Under the pieces are notes generated by a model. The model did no database searches, had not been told where the DNA came from, and saw nothing but the letters and a program-made list of their open reading frames with translations. Below, in pieces: positions 1-11,715 of a stretch of 64,000 nucleotides of DNA. Each line of letters starts with the position of its first letter. Within the stretch, counting starts at the first letter, position 1. The DNA lies in assembly GCF_000203795.2 (NCBI RefSeq), contig NW_006281099.1, positions 2,731,774 to 2,795,773 of the forward strand, read 5' to 3'. Position numbers and translations under genes: made by a program. The DNA is from Batrachochytrium dendrobatidis JAM81 (taxonomy: Eukaryota; Chytridiomycota; Chytridiomycetes; Rhizophydiales).

Positions 1-450
1 GTTGTCTATCAGCAAAACGCCTTCAATTATACTCGATTTTGAGGTAACAATAGATTCACTTGAATCATCTATTTTGGACTCAGAGACCTGCTTGTTACTG
101 TCATTGATTGCAAACAGCATTTTTTTGGATTCAGCAGCAGGCTGTTTGACACGTTTCACTTTTTTTTCTGGTTGGCTATATCTAGATTGTTGAGATGTGC
201 CAAGACGAGCATTTCCATCGCGATTGGTCGCGTCAGTTGTAGGTGCTCGTCTATTTTCACTCATGAGATCCATGATTAGGCTGTGTTTGCTGGCTACACC
301 ACTAAGCAGCGAGCCACCAATAGTTCCTGATCTGTATCTTCCTGCAGCGCTTGGAAGTGCTGCTGATGCTGGTAAGCGCTCCAATGCCGTCTGGTGGTGA
401 ACGAGGGAAAGCTGGCGTCCTGCTAGAAAAGACCCGTTTGTTGGATACAT
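1..450 (-). CDS. Hypothetical protein, N-terminal part (runs off the left edge)
   Basis: An uninterrupted frame of 150 codons opens with ATG at 450 and reads leftward to the window edge, so the C-terminus is missing. The N-terminus begins MYPTNGSFLAGRQLSLVHHQ and continues with a Gly/Ser/Ala-rich stretch (around residues 27-52). A basic patch follows (KKVKRVKQ, around residues 97-104), then a Ser/Asp/Lys-rich segment. No domain, signal peptide or membrane segment is visible. The basic patch could be a nuclear localisation signal, but this is inference. I do not recognise the family. The opposite strand also carries short open frames here; the minus frame is preferred because it stays open throughout and starts with a clean ATG. 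Confidence 0.5.
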   Translation of the reverse strand, partial: MYPTNGSFLAGRQLSLVHHQTALERLPASAALPSAAGRYRSGTIGGSLLSGVASKHSLIMDLMSENRRAPTTDATNRDGNARLGTSQQSRYSQPEKKVKRVKQPAAESKKMLFAINDSNKQVSESKIDDSSESIVTSKSSIIEGVLLIDN

Positions 451-774
451 TTTGTAAGGATATACTTTACAAGGCTTGTGATTGAGATCTAATGTTTTTA
501 TAAAAAAAGATTAGAAGCTGGATTTATTATCCTACTTTTGAATGTCGGAAAATTGATTTTGGATTACTTTGTTGGCGTAGAAATTGTAAAGCATATAGGA
601 TAATGGCAATTTGGACAATGCCTGAATCTACTCATAGTGATGTAATCCAAAGTTAAAATTTAAGTGGATATTAGACAATGCCATTCCTCAGGGTGTTTGG
701 ACTGATTTATGGGCAAGATTGGTATCAAGATCCAAACTTGTTTCTAAACTATCCTCAACTTTCAACTGCCAGAT
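451..774. other. Intergenic, divergent upstream region
   Basis: About 320 bp lie between the start of the left-edge minus-strand gene and the MCR1 start. The DNA is AT-rich and must hold promoters for both genes. I see no specific motif, repeat or RNA gene. Confidence 0.4.
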
Positions 775-2050
775 ATGATGAGAATTCGATCCCTTCAATC
801 CCGCTGCTTTCCCAGTACTCCAGGAGCACTTGCATCATCAGTTTTTTCAAATAATCTGATTCGTTCTGGCTGTCGCCCATTTACTACTGCTCCCACCACC
901 AGTTCAGCTCCACCACCAAACCCAGCATCAAATTCACGTGGGCCATTTTTTTGGATGCTCCTACTTGGAGTTCCAGCTGCAGGAGCAGGTAATTGATAGT
1001 CTTGTATTGCAGATCTGATAGCTATGCTCATGGCCACAACAGTTGGATTCATGAACCAACTTGATTTTCATATGCGACTCTTGTGTTATTCTACTTTTAT
1101 TTAGGATATTACTATTCGACTCAATGTTGTGGAAGCAAACTTAGTCCCAAGCAGATCGCCTGGAAGGAAGCTCCCGTAGCTGCACTTGATCCAACTACGT
1201 TTAAGCCATTTACAGTCAGGGAGATTGTTGATGTTAACCACAACACCAAGATCCTTAGATTTGCTCTTCCTGAAGAAGCCACGGAACTAGGTCTCAAGGC
1301 AGCAAGTTGCTGTACTACCAAGTTTGTCAAGGGCCTCAAAGAGGATGGAAAACCTGATGTGGTGATTCGACCTTATACGCCTTTGGAAGATCCAGCCAAG
1401 GGGTACACTGGATACTTTGATATGCTGGTCAAAAAATATCCTGATGGAGTCATGTCTTCCTACCTGCACTCTCGCCAAGTGGGAGATGTTGTCGAGATCA
1501 AAGGTCCGTTTTCCAAGTTTGAGTACAAGGCCAACGAGTTCAAACATATCGGCATGGTTGCTGGTGGATCTGGCATTACTCCCATGGTGCAAGTCATTCA
1601 AAAGATCCTAAGCGATCCTACTGACAAAACCAAGGTGTCGCTCATTTTTGCGAACGTTACCGAAGATGACATTCCACTGAGACCGTATCTGGATAAGCTT
1701 GCAAAGGAGCATCCTGGACAAATCAATGTGTTCCATACCCTTGACAAGCCTCCTGCTGGATGGCAGCAAGGCAGTGGGTATGTGAGCGAAGATATGCTCA
1801 AGAAGCACATGCCGGCTCCTGGTCAGGGCAAAGTGTACTTTTGCGGCAATCCAGGCATGATGAAATTTAGTAAGTGGATTAAACTACATAGTATTATAGG
1901 CTGGATCTAGAGGTACGTGCATGATATTGATTCGCTTATGTAATGAATTATATAGTTACTGGACCCAAGACAAAGGATAATAAGCAAGGCGAGTTGAGCG
2001 GACTTCTTAAGAAATTGGGATATACCGAGGGAGATGTCTTTAAGTTTTAA
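775..2050 (+). CDS. MCR1: NADH-cytochrome b5 reductase, mitochondrial outer membrane/intermembrane type
   Basis: Three exons (775-988, 1105-1869, 1956-2050) join in frame to give 357 residues. The protein transfers electrons from NADH through FAD to cytochrome b5 and similar acceptors. An Arg/Ser-rich N-terminus of mitochondrial-targeting type is followed by a single hydrophobic segment (about residues 54-70, FFWMLLLGVPAAGAG), as in MCR1. The FAD-binding motif RPYTPL is present. The NAD-binding part shows GMVAGGSGITPM and the C-terminal CGNPGMM, where most relatives have CGPP; the Asn is a mild deviation. The end LGYTEGDVFKF is typical of the family. A second Met at 778 could also serve as the start. 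The TAA stop overlaps the left end of an inverted-repeat element. Confidence 0.93.
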
Positions 2051-2733
2051 AGCCGTATTCACGTAAAATGGAATTTGTATTTATCTTGGTCTTATTTTGC
2101 TTCAGAATAAACAGTGGTTAAATACTCGGTTTCCTATTATATATTGATTTGAATAGACGTTTTCAATTCCTTGGTGTCTGGAATTATTCAATGAATTCTT
2201 TATTATACTCGAATTATTTTTTGCAGGATTCAAGAATGGGTAATATGAAACCCCAATCCGTGCGACATGTGTTGAATGGTTGGTAAGCCATGTCCAACTA
2301 GAGTTGTTTTGTGGAATGGAATGTTTGGAAATGTTGCATTTCTGTTTAAAAAGTTAATATTACAGTCTTGACAGCTTTTTTGGTCAGTCTTTAAACACAG
2401 CGACCATCATATAATGCACACAATCTTAACATTGTTGGCCGAGACATTTGTGCTTGGTAGAAGTCCACAAGTGCACTCGCAATGTCTCGTTCAAGTGTTG
2501 ATGACCACAAAGGTGTCAGGCATCAATCAATGATTGTATATTTTTATAACAATTATTACAAAAGTAGAGATTCATATGTAAAAGAGCAGGTTTACCTACT
2601 AAACCCATCAAAACCTGTTTCTAAACGATGATTCCAAAGAATACAACGTTTTTCAGTCAGATTCGCATCAACTAAACATGGGACGGACTGTTTAGCATCA
2701 TGATTAGTGCTCCATTTTACGTGGATACGACTG
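2050..2733. mobile_element. MITE-like TIR element, copy 1 (684 bp)
   Basis: The left end reads AAGCCGTATTCACGTAAAAT and the right end is its imperfect complement, finishing ACGTGGATACGACTG. TA flanks both sides (2048-2049 and 2734-2735), which suggests a Tc1/mariner-type target duplication. The first 150 bp resemble other copies in the window (tattttgcttcagaataaac, then tttcctatta). This is the longest copy, and the interior from about 2200 to 2600 has no counterpart I can identify, so a second insertion is possible. No transposase frame is visible. Confidence 0.7.
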
Positions 2734-2889
2734 TAATTCATTTTGGAAGATTGCCCAAAATAATTCTGATTGTGAGTGACATTTGTATTGCTTTGGGTTA
2801 ATACTTTTGAGTATATGGATTGTAGGGCATGAATACCTGAACCCAAACTTACATGATTATAATAATTGAAAAGTTTCACTCAAGATACG

Positions 2890-3403
2890 ATGAGTTCAGG
2901 ACAACAACTTCCAGAGGATGATGATGAGTTTCAGGAGTTTCGGGAAGCTGGTAGGTGGACAAAACAACCATGATATCTAGCTGCTCTTATTACTAGACAG
3001 TTGTGGTATGCCTTGGTGCAACTCATTTTCAATATTGTTCTTTGTAGAGCATCATTTGATATAGTAATAGCTGACAAGACTGACAATTGAATCAATAGAC
3101 TGGACAGAGGACAAGGAAGATCATGAGGACAAGGATTTATGGCTGGAGGATTGGGACAATGAGGACTTTGATGATGACTTTACTAAGCAATTGAGGTATG
3201 TTGCTGATCATGAACTAGACAATCTATATCTATTGTCTAGTTCATGATTTTATATTCGAGGGTATTACACTATAGAGCGCCAACTATGGCATTCCGATTG
3301 CAATCACTCACTACTTGTTACATAATATAGAGCAGAACTGTTGAAAATACCGCCAACGGGAGTTGCTTTAGACACATCTGCATCAGGGGCAGGATCTAAA
3401 TAG
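2890..3403 (+). CDS. SEM1: 26S proteasome / TREX-2 subunit SEM1 (DSS1)
   Basis: Three small exons (2890-2950, 3099-3195, 3331-3403) join in phase to give 76 residues. DSS1 is a tiny, very acidic, largely unfolded protein. It binds the proteasome lid, BRCA2-type recombination factors and the mRNA-export TREX-2 complex. The sequence shows its two acidic-aromatic binding sites: DDDEFQEF near residues 10-17 and WLEDWDNEDFDDDF near 34-47. A short C-terminal helix follows (FTKQLRAELLK). The length matches the family. The introns (148 and 135 nt) are longer than the exons. The start at 2890 gives MSSGQQLPEDDDEF. The gene sits between two inverted-repeat elements, each within about 160 bp. Confidence 0.92.
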
Positions 3404-3544
3404 TCGATTGGCAATAATGAATCTACAAAATGGAGTGCATTTTATCAGGGCTTGATTCAAATCTACTAGCATTTTGAATGCATGACTATTATTTGTAGCA
3501 ATGAAGACTCGAATCCACTTTTTAAATGGCTAGGGCATATATTA

Positions 3545-3935
3545 CAGTCATATTCACGTAAATGGAGCACTAAATAAAAGTGTTTAATAAATAGCCAATC
3601 TTGTAAAATAATGGGTGCTAATTTACTGAACAGCATTGTCTTTTGGACTCTTTAGCTTATTGGTATCTCCTGATGATTTGCATGAACACAACAGTTGTAT
3701 TGAGATGTGCAGTCTGTTTTCTTGGACTAAATCGCGAATATATCCGATATTTTAGGATATAGTAGTCTGTACAATGTGCGGCTATGCTAAAAAGGATAAT
3801 ACCAGTTCAAAGCCATGATGTGATCGTGTGCATCATATAATAAACTTTATGTTTAGATATTGTCTACTCCAAAACAAAATAGAGGCAGTCGCTGCAAAAT
3901 AAACACAAAAGCGTTCCATTTACGTGAATACGGCT
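3545..3935. mobile_element. MITE-like TIR element, copy 2 (391 bp)
   Basis: This is one of the two best-preserved copies. The left end is CAGTCATATTCACGTAAATG and the right end is CATTTACGTGAATACGGCTG. Both ends are flanked by TA (3543-3544 and 3936-3937). The interior is in the opposite orientation to copy 1, because its right half (caaaacaaaatagaggcagtc) is the complement of the left halves of other copies. It starts about 140 bp after the SEM1 stop. There is no coding capacity. Confidence 0.8.
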
Positions 3936-5686
3936 GTATATCAATATATCTTGTCAACTGGATTGAGAATATAATACAACTGGTCAAATTGAAGGTGACA
4001 ACACGTGATTATAGATGACTGGCTCTTGATAATAGTATCTTCAAGTCTAAACCAAGATGCTTATGTAGACTCAAACCCTTGTTGGAATATTCATACTTGA
4101 TGTATTCATTGGAATCTACGATCCTGTGGTTGAGATGGTTCGCAAGAATCAAATAAGAGCGCGTTGGAAGCAAAAATAAGTTCATATTTCGCTTGTTGAA
4201 CATTTAGTTTTCTGCTAAGAACTCTTCACTTAGGCTTGTGCAATTTACAGACTAATAGCAACTACCACTCTACGGCTTATATCTGCAAACCAGCCAGTAC
4301 TACCTCTGCAACTTTAGAACACAGGTAGTCCTTTTGTATTGCAGGCTTTTTATATGTCCCTTGTTTGCTCAACACCAATTTGCCCCTATTGGCAAACATC
4401 TTCCCTTCTCAGTCCACTCTCGCTTGCATTTCTCCATCCCAATCAAAGGTTGCATAGTATTGGGCATTAGTACTGGATACTGCTCCATAATATTGATTTG
4501 CTGGGCTTCTAGGCACTGCTTAGGGACCTGATACGCCCTAGCACATACAACTTCAAACGATATTCTAATGAAACTAGACACTGTCATCATTACTATCTTT
4601 CTGCATCAAGATCCAGTACTACTCTAGCAACTAAGCCTGCTCTAATCATTCGAGTCTTGAGCTATTCAATTTTCTATCAACCGAGCCAGCCCGGCCTGTT
4701 TTAATTAATATTTAAACCCAACTCGCCAAATCTGCCTTTTTATCCATCAGTGGAGTGTGTTTTGGCATTATACTGGACTATTATGAATCTATGTAGTATG
4801 TCTGTTTGTATGTGCGTATCCAAGTACTATAGTGCATGGGTGAAATTCCTATTCTACCAATAGTGACATTAGGCACATACTTGCTCATCCACCCTCATTG
4901 TCTACTCATCTTTTACACCCTTACATCAAACGGCTGAGCCTTATCCTTTTGTATAAATCCTTTCATCTTTCGAGTTGCAGGGCTTTATCTTTTGCACTGC
5001 ATCATCGGTTAAGCTATCCCTAATATAGTATGAATTGGCAGCTTGTAAAGCTAAGCATGCTGATTGCTATGCATACGAGTGCGCAGACGCCATCTGCAAT
5101 GTATCTAATGCATTGCAGATGTCGAAGCTGTTCCTATCGAATTTCATGCGGTTGATTTAAATTGCAACAATTCACTTTAATCCACTCAAAAGATTGGTTT
5201 CAGAACAAGGTGATCATTGGCAATAACTTGCTGGAGCAATGCAACACTATGTTCATTTACTATACAGTATTGTATCTGGCATATTTAATACGGGTTGTAT
5301 GTGCAGCTTTGTCCACTGCAATATTCCTTTACTAAGCTTTGCACCAGTATTTGTGCATTTTAAAATAGCCACTGGTGTGTTTGAAACTCCTCATATTCTC
5401 CCATGTAACTGATGTTTTATTTTGTATTGCCGGACTACTGTATGACCTGATGCTTTACCGTCGATTTTACCAGATTCATTTTGATGTGCATCATATTATT
5501 TGTTGGCGACTGTATACACTTTATCCAGATTTGACTCCTTTTAACACTTTATTATTTTACCCATTATATCCTTTTATTTACTCGAGATACTAACATTGCT
5601 TTCAACATGTATTTCTAATTTTTGTAGCAGGCAACATAACTTTGATCAAACCCATTAGTTCATATAGCATTTTTTGAAGAAACATC
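3936..5686. other. Long intergenic region
   Basis: These 1.75 kb lie between a TIR element and the G-gamma gene. Only scattered short open frames occur, such as 4369-4590 on the minus strand and 5375-5593 on the plus strand. None has domain signal or a splice partner. Pyrimidine-rich stretches increase near 4900-5650, as expected upstream of a start codon. I see no RNA gene or repeat. Confidence 0.4.
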
Positions 5687-6012
5687 ATGTCAGAACTTAA
5701 ACTCAGGAAACTAATGGAGCACACGCAGCGGCTGAAAGAGCAACTTGACTTGCCTAGAATTAAGGTTTCAGAGGCCAGTCAAACGTAAGTTTAATACTGG
5801 ATTTAAAAGTGTGTTTGTCGTCGGCAGATGACCAATACCTTGTTGCTTGACCATTCAGACCATGTCTAACTTTTTTGACCGCATTCTAATCCAGCTTAAT
5901 TCAATACGTCACAACAACTAAAGACCATCTACTTCCTTCGGTTTGGGGTCTAGTTGATAAAAAGGAAGATCCTTTCCAAACAGGAGGGGGGTCTTGTTGT
6001 ATAGTATTGTAG
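5687..6012 (+). CDS. Heterotrimeric G-protein gamma subunit
   Basis: Two exons (5687-5784, 5895-6012) give 71 residues, the normal size for a fungal G-gamma. The N-terminal GGL helix reads [20 protein letters not shown], the part that pairs with the G-beta propeller. The conserved DHLLPSVWG...EDPF segment follows. The C-terminus is SCCIVL: a CAAX box (CIVL) preceded by a second Cys. From family knowledge the last Leu predicts geranylgeranylation and the extra Cys is a palmitoylation site, which would anchor G-beta-gamma at the plasma membrane. No G-alpha, G-beta or receptor gene lies nearby. Confidence 0.93.
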
Positions 6013-6499
6013 TCTATATGGGTAGAAACAAGGAGTTATCGGGTAGCGATGTAATTTATGTATGGGCTGTCTACCCTACTGATACAGCGCTACATACTCT
6101 CAACTTATTGGTTAAAATGTAATGTAGATTATTTTTGTACCACTGGTGCATTATTTCTACTTTTTCCTTGCAATCTAACCCTCTTACTGCGCTTCTGTCT
6201 TATCTTTGAATTTCCACAACTAAAGTAATGGAATTAAGCCTTTTGGCCATTCACCTCCATTTTCTCTTTTTATCCTCCTATTCTCTTTTACCCAATAGCG
6301 TGATACTATCCTCTTTACTGCTTTTGCACTACTACACTGGATCTGGTTTACTTAAATTGCCAAAATAAAGATGGTTACCACATATCTAAGCTTTATATAC
6401 TTTTCTGTATACTATCAATTGTGTCAAATTGAATGGGAAGTTTACCAAGTGTCTGAAATAAGCCATCCCAGTTTGTGGCATTCATGTCGCTCCATCATT
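6013..6499. other. Convergent intergenic region
   Basis: About 490 bp lie between the G-gamma stop and the CFAP53 stop on the other strand. The DNA is AT-rich with pyrimidine runs and must contain the two 3' ends. No gene is visible. Confidence 0.4.
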
Positions 6500-8726
6500 T
6501 CAAGACTGCAAAGCACGAGCAAGTTCTTGTTGTAGAAGCATTCTATATTTCTCATCTGCTACCTATACAGTCAAGGAGTGTTAAAAATGCAACAGACTCG
6601 ATCTAAACAAAATGTAATGGACTCTCGCCATCCCATTCAAATTGATTGTTTTACATACTTTTGAAAGCTCGTTTTCCTGCTGATTCCTATGCCTCATTTC
6701 CACACGATGACGCTCAGCAATCTCTATCTGATCCCTGAGTGTGTTTGAATAATCACGTTTGGATTTGACCACCTTGTCATGGCGAGCAGCCTCGCATGCC
6801 TTGGCCTCCTCGATTTGCTTGGCAATCTCAAGTTTCTCTGATCGGATCTGTTCCTGATTTTGACGATTTCGCTCCACTACATGGTAAAAGATTAAATGCA
6901 AAAAGGGTTGATCAGGCAAAGCTTAAAGAGCTGGTACAAAGAAAAGCTAGCAATTGGTTAAGCAAGACCAAAACAACTTGCATGCATATTTAATTTGCTC
7001 ATGACGACCATCCATTACTTCTTTCATGAGTTTATCTCGAGTGGATTGTTCCTTTCGCCATTTCTCTGTACGTGCCTTCCATAGCTACAGTTTGAGTGAA
7101 TGTGAGATTTCAACACAGTATTTAATCAACCCATTTTGGTGTCCATTTCAACTCTCAAAGCAATAGCTAGGTATATGAATACAATCATGAAACGGCAACC
7201 CACTCTTTCCTGTTCGCCAATATACCACCGCTCGATATCTTCTTCACGCAGTCGTTCCACCTCCTTTTGATCTAGTAAATGCTCGCGATAAAGCTGCATC
7301 TCATGGCGGAGTTCATCTCGACGGCGTTGCTTGTTTTCTTTTTCAATTTTTTCCAGCTTGAGAAATTCAGAGAGAATACGCATATCCATCTCCAAAGCTT
7401 CTTGAACGTCTTTTTGGCGCTGCTGAAGGCGCTTTTTGTTGAAATCGTCAAGATCTTGGCGAATGAGACGCTGCTCCTGTAGCTTGCGCTGATGCTTTCG
7501 CTCATCTTCCATGAGCTGAGTTTCATGCTCCTCTCGCTACAAAAATTTAAAAATCAAAATCAAAAATAAAATCAGACATTGAATAAAAATAAACTTGCAA
7601 TCAACATTTAATCAGTAAAAATAGTGAAACAGCTCAACTTTACCATCAATCGTGCTTCTTCACGCTTAAGCTCAACTTCCTTTTGGGCTTGTGACTTTAA
7701 AGCACGTAATTGCTGCTCTAGTATCTGTGTAGTGCTTTCGTTGATAGCTTGTAGATGAGCACGATCTGATTCTTCTCGGCAAATCTTTTTTTGACGATCT
7801 TGTTCCCATAAATCTTGATAGTACAGCTCTTCTTTGCGCTCAAGTGCTTTACGCTCGATTTGTTCTTGGATTTGGATTGCTCGTGCATCAGAGACTTTTT
7901 TCTCAAGGACTTTGGACTCAATGGTACGAAGGTCATCGCATTCTTTTCTAAAAACACACAGGCACACATCAGATGATAATACAGCGTGAGTACCGTAAAC
8001 ATAATTTTTGTGGACACAATCAAACAAGGTTGGATGCACGTTTGTCGCTTTGATAAGTTGATCAATTGATAGTTTACCTCCATCGCTGCATGAGTTTTTC
8101 TTCTACAACAGATTTACGCTCACGCTCACGTTGCTCTCGGAGTTCGCTCACACGTTTACGCATGGTATCAACTCTAGATTCACGTGTCTCTTGCTTGGAT
8201 AACAGATAAGATCGATACGTTTCTTCATCATCGGCAAACAGTTGACGTAGTCTACTCCACAATTTAAAAGTAATGTCAACACGGCACGCTACAGGTACAT
8301 CATGACAAATATTTCCAAAATGCGCACATTTCACACATCCAAAACAGTAAAAGATTCAGTATGGTTTAAACCATCACTCACCGTTCCTGACGTTCCTCTA
8401 ATTTGGAGCGTTCAAAAATCTTCAATTCGTTGAATTTTCGCAAAACCTGTTTGCGATGAATAGACTGGCTCGATTTTTCCTCAAACTGAGACTATACAAC
8501 CCAATCCATCACACACCATGAGCCAACCCATCCAACACAAATAAAACCAGTCAGCTCATGACAGTCAAGTGATGAGCCCATCGCTATCTAGATTGTAATA
8601 CAATTGGATAGTTACCTTTAATTCTGCTTGAGCATAGTATTGCTTTGTTTCACGGCTCTGATTTCGGGATTCTTCTTCTCGACGACGATTGATAATCAGA
8701 TAATCAGATTTAAATGTATTCGAGCG
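6500..8726 (-). CDS. CFAP53: Cilia- and flagella-associated protein 53 (CFAP53/CCDC11)
   Basis: At least seven minus-strand exons encode an almost continuous charged coiled coil. In order they contain RRREEESRNQSRETKQYY (exon starting 8726), RKQVLRKFNELKIFERSKLE, RLRQLFADDEETYRSYL, IESKVLEKKVSDARAIQ, LYREHLLDQKEVERLREED and VEMRHRNQQENELSK. The last exon ends LLQQELARALQS before TGA at 6500-6502. The order and spacing match CCDC11, including the RLRQL...EE.Y and R.LEEKK-type blocks. CFAP53 is a microtubule inner protein of the doublet and an anchor of dynein-arm docking complexes in motile cilia. The first exon with its ATG is not resolved: an in-frame stop lies just upstream of 8726, so a short 5' exon is expected at higher coordinates. 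Confidence 0.85.
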
Positions 8727-9550
8727 CTAGATAAAATTCGCCATAGCAAGTTTAGGGTAGACGGTCCAGCATTGCAGCAAATGCACGCAAACAAGTTCAA
8801 AGTACAGTTAGTAAGATCAAATACAACCCAGTGAATATATTTTTGGATTGGGTGGGTTATTATGGTCAGGGTCGAGTACTTTGGTTTTAACTATTCTGGT
8901 TCAGTAATTTGGCAATTTACCAGAATCCAAAAGCAGTATTCTATTTGACTGCAGTGGTTTTGATGGCTTTAAACCATTTAATTGTATACCAAGATGATAG
9001 AAATTGTAGTGTATTGGTTTTGGATGCAGATAGGCTAGTAGCTACAGCTTGGCCTAGTTGGGATAATGACTTGCAAACAAGTACATTCCAAAACCATGTA
9101 GTTTGGACTCACTGTAGCAGTTGTTGCCATATTTTTTAAAAGTATTCTCTTTCTGATAGTAAATCTGGTATAAACTGAAAAGTGGCTGCTGTTCGATAAC
9201 TGGTTATGCAAGTAATATCTGGGATTCTTGGAGTAACTTTGTAATTGTCAAGATTTTGGCGTTGTCTAAAATTAGCCAAATATTAGAATTATTGGTCGAA
9301 TCTTGAAGGTTGGGTGCTAATAGCCAGTAACTTGGCCATTTCATTTCATTTTAAACTCGATTCACTTTTGAAATGGTGTGTCTGACGATAGATAAAGTAA
9401 TTTGAACAATAATGGATAGGCCTTTATTCTTCAAACCAAAGAAATGTATTTTTCTTTAGATTGTGGGTGGGGTGAGAAAAGGTAAGTTGAAACAAAGCAG
9501 AGAACAGGCTTGTAGATGGCCAAACAGTAATGCCTTTATGATTAACATTG
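8727..9550. other. Intergenic region, probably with the CFAP53 first exon
   Basis: These 820 bp separate the 5' side of CFAP53 from the QCR2 stop. The missing CFAP53 first exon should lie here, but no ATG gives a canonical donor in the right phase. A 76-codon open frame on the plus strand (8909-9139) looks like chance. No repeat was seen. Confidence 0.3.
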
Positions 9551-11520
9551 CTAAACTTGGAATTCCTCGGCGTAGGGGAGTGTCAAGGTATTACCCATAG
9601 ACACGACCGATGGCTTGGCGGAAAGCATGCTTTTGACCAACTATTAAACAGTGAAGTTTAAAAGAATTAGTGCCAAGATCTTCAAGATTAAATTATATTG
9701 TGAAAAAAACAAACCTTTTGGACATCTGCAACGGTCACTTTGTTGATAGAGTGAGCCTCTGAACCAGCCTGGGACGTGGCATTTGAAAGAGCACCTTTTG
9801 TAATCAAGTCGACAAGGTTTTCACGAGTCTGACCTTCTTCGGCATAAATGATGGCAGCCTTTTGTGCAGCTGAAAATGATTCTGTGGTGATGCTCGAAGA
9901 AAGACTGCGAAGAGTTTCAAGAGACTTGGATACAACTTGTTTTACCTCGTTAGTAGCACCAACGACATGGATACCAAACAAACCAGCATCAGAGTAAGAT
10001 GTGGTAAATGAGGTTGAAATTGTTTTTTCAGTGCTAGCCTTGGCAAGTGCACCAGAACGAGCACCCCATTTGACACGCTTGGAGCCATCAAGCAGAGCCT
10101 GAAGAACAAGCGATGCCTGATATTCTGGAGCGGTATATGCGACACCGGGAAAGGCAACTGCATAATGTGCCTCAGAGTGAGGTCCCATCTCAATACGAAC
10201 TTCACCGCCAAAATAACGGGATTTTTGTGGATTGGATTTTCCAGTAGAAAGAGAAACCTTTGAAAATGCAGAGTCAACAAGAGTCTTCAGATCGTTGTGG
10301 GAAATGCCAGATCCAACAACGGTGATGCGATCAGCAGTAAAGTATTTATCAACAAACTCAAACAATTTGGCACGATTAAGGCCGTGGATAGCCTCGCTAG
10401 ATGCAAGAAGAGGGTTACCGAGTCCATTACGGAATGCGACCTGGTGGAGTTTTTCAAACAGGGCAGTAGCAGGATCAGCAAGAGAGGCCTCAGTCTGTTG
10501 AGCGACATGAGGAGCAGCATCCAAAAATTCGTATGGTTGAAACGAGCGGTTGAACATATGCGAGACAAGAGTAGGAACAGCATCGACTCTAAATAAAATG
10601 TAGACAGTATTGAGCACAATTATTAATTCTACAAGGATCACATTGCAATCAACTTTTGCAAATATATGAATAATTATATCATGAGTTTGACTCACAGATC
10701 ATCACGTAAAAAGTCGGATGCCAAGACAATGTGCTCACGGCTTACTGATGCGTGGAGGGTATTACCACGAAGTTCGGCTTCACGGATAGTACGAGCCAAA
10801 TTGTCACCTGGAAGAGCCTAGTAGAGATCATTGATTACAACATTCAACAATGAAGGGTTAGTATGCGCGATTTACTACGACTGAGCTGATGCATCATGTA
10901 ATAGGATCAGCAAAAGTATCTGCAGATGCAATAAACCCATTAACAATGCTTAAAGATCATTAAGCAGTGATATCCGTTATATTTCAACAACTGCTGATCA
11001 GTCATACAAGTCAATGCAATCAACGAATGACAGCATCAGTTGTACTAACAACTGATGCTGAATTGATCAAGAGTAAAGACTACCGCAAAGCATTGTTTTA
11101 AACAAGACATGCTCTCCACTATCCTCATGATAATCAAGCCGTCAAAGACACCAATAGCAATGAGTCTGTGCGCAGGATAAAAAACCCTTCACCCACTGTG
11201 TATCAATGCATTCTTACTCTAAGAAGACAAGCCTTGAGCATATGAGCAGTTCCAGGAGCATCAGCAGTGTCGAAGCGAGAGCCAGCATTGACCACAATTG
11301 CCAGAGTCGAAGCAGGCCCAAAGTGGTCGTACGTGGCCACATTGACACCAGATTCAGCCTTGGAGAGAGTCTTGACGACAGCAGGAGCAACAACTGGCTG
11401 GAAGCCATTGCGACTGTAGATCACTGGATTTGGAGAGCTTGCTAGCACGGCAAACGACCTGAAAGATGGACGGACCAAGCCAGACGTACGGTGCATAGCA
11501 GTGGATGCTGGACGGAACAT
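9551..11520 (-). CDS. QCR2: Cytochrome b-c1 complex core protein 2
   Basis: Four minus-strand exons join in phase; the first is 11518-11520 (ATG) down to 11218 and the second ends at the GATCT donor near 10697. The protein is a catalytically inactive member of the mitochondrial processing peptidase (M16) family and forms the core of respiratory complex III. An Arg/Ser-rich presequence (MFRPASTAMHRTSGLVRPSF) precedes YSRNGFQPVV. The M16 fold shows in SRFDTADAPGTAHML, where the zinc motif HXXEH is absent, as expected for core protein 2. Later blocks ALANPL-like NGLGNPLLASS, SGISHNDLK, YFGGEVRIE and SYSDAGLFG all match UQCRC2. The protein ends in TLPYAEEFQV. An upstream ATG at 11559 would add 13 residues that look less like a presequence. 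Confidence 0.92.
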
Positions 11521-11715
11521 TCTGACGAATTCAATAAAGAAAACAAGTTTTTCTGCCACGACTCGCGAATGTCAAGACTAGCGTTTGTCAAGTCGATTCT
11601 ATTTTATTATGAATTCAAACTTGATTCGAGATCTGTGCGATGCTCAGTCTTTAAACTTCAATTCATTCAACTTGAATTGTCTGCCAACATACTCGGCATT
11701 GTTCTGTATTGAAGT

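Noticed and set aside
2592..2879. 95-codon minus-strand open frame
   Set aside because: It spans the right end of a TIR element and unique flank and has no family similarity.
4369..4590. 73-codon minus-strand open frame
   Set aside because: No domain, no splice partner and unremarkable composition; the region otherwise looks intergenic.
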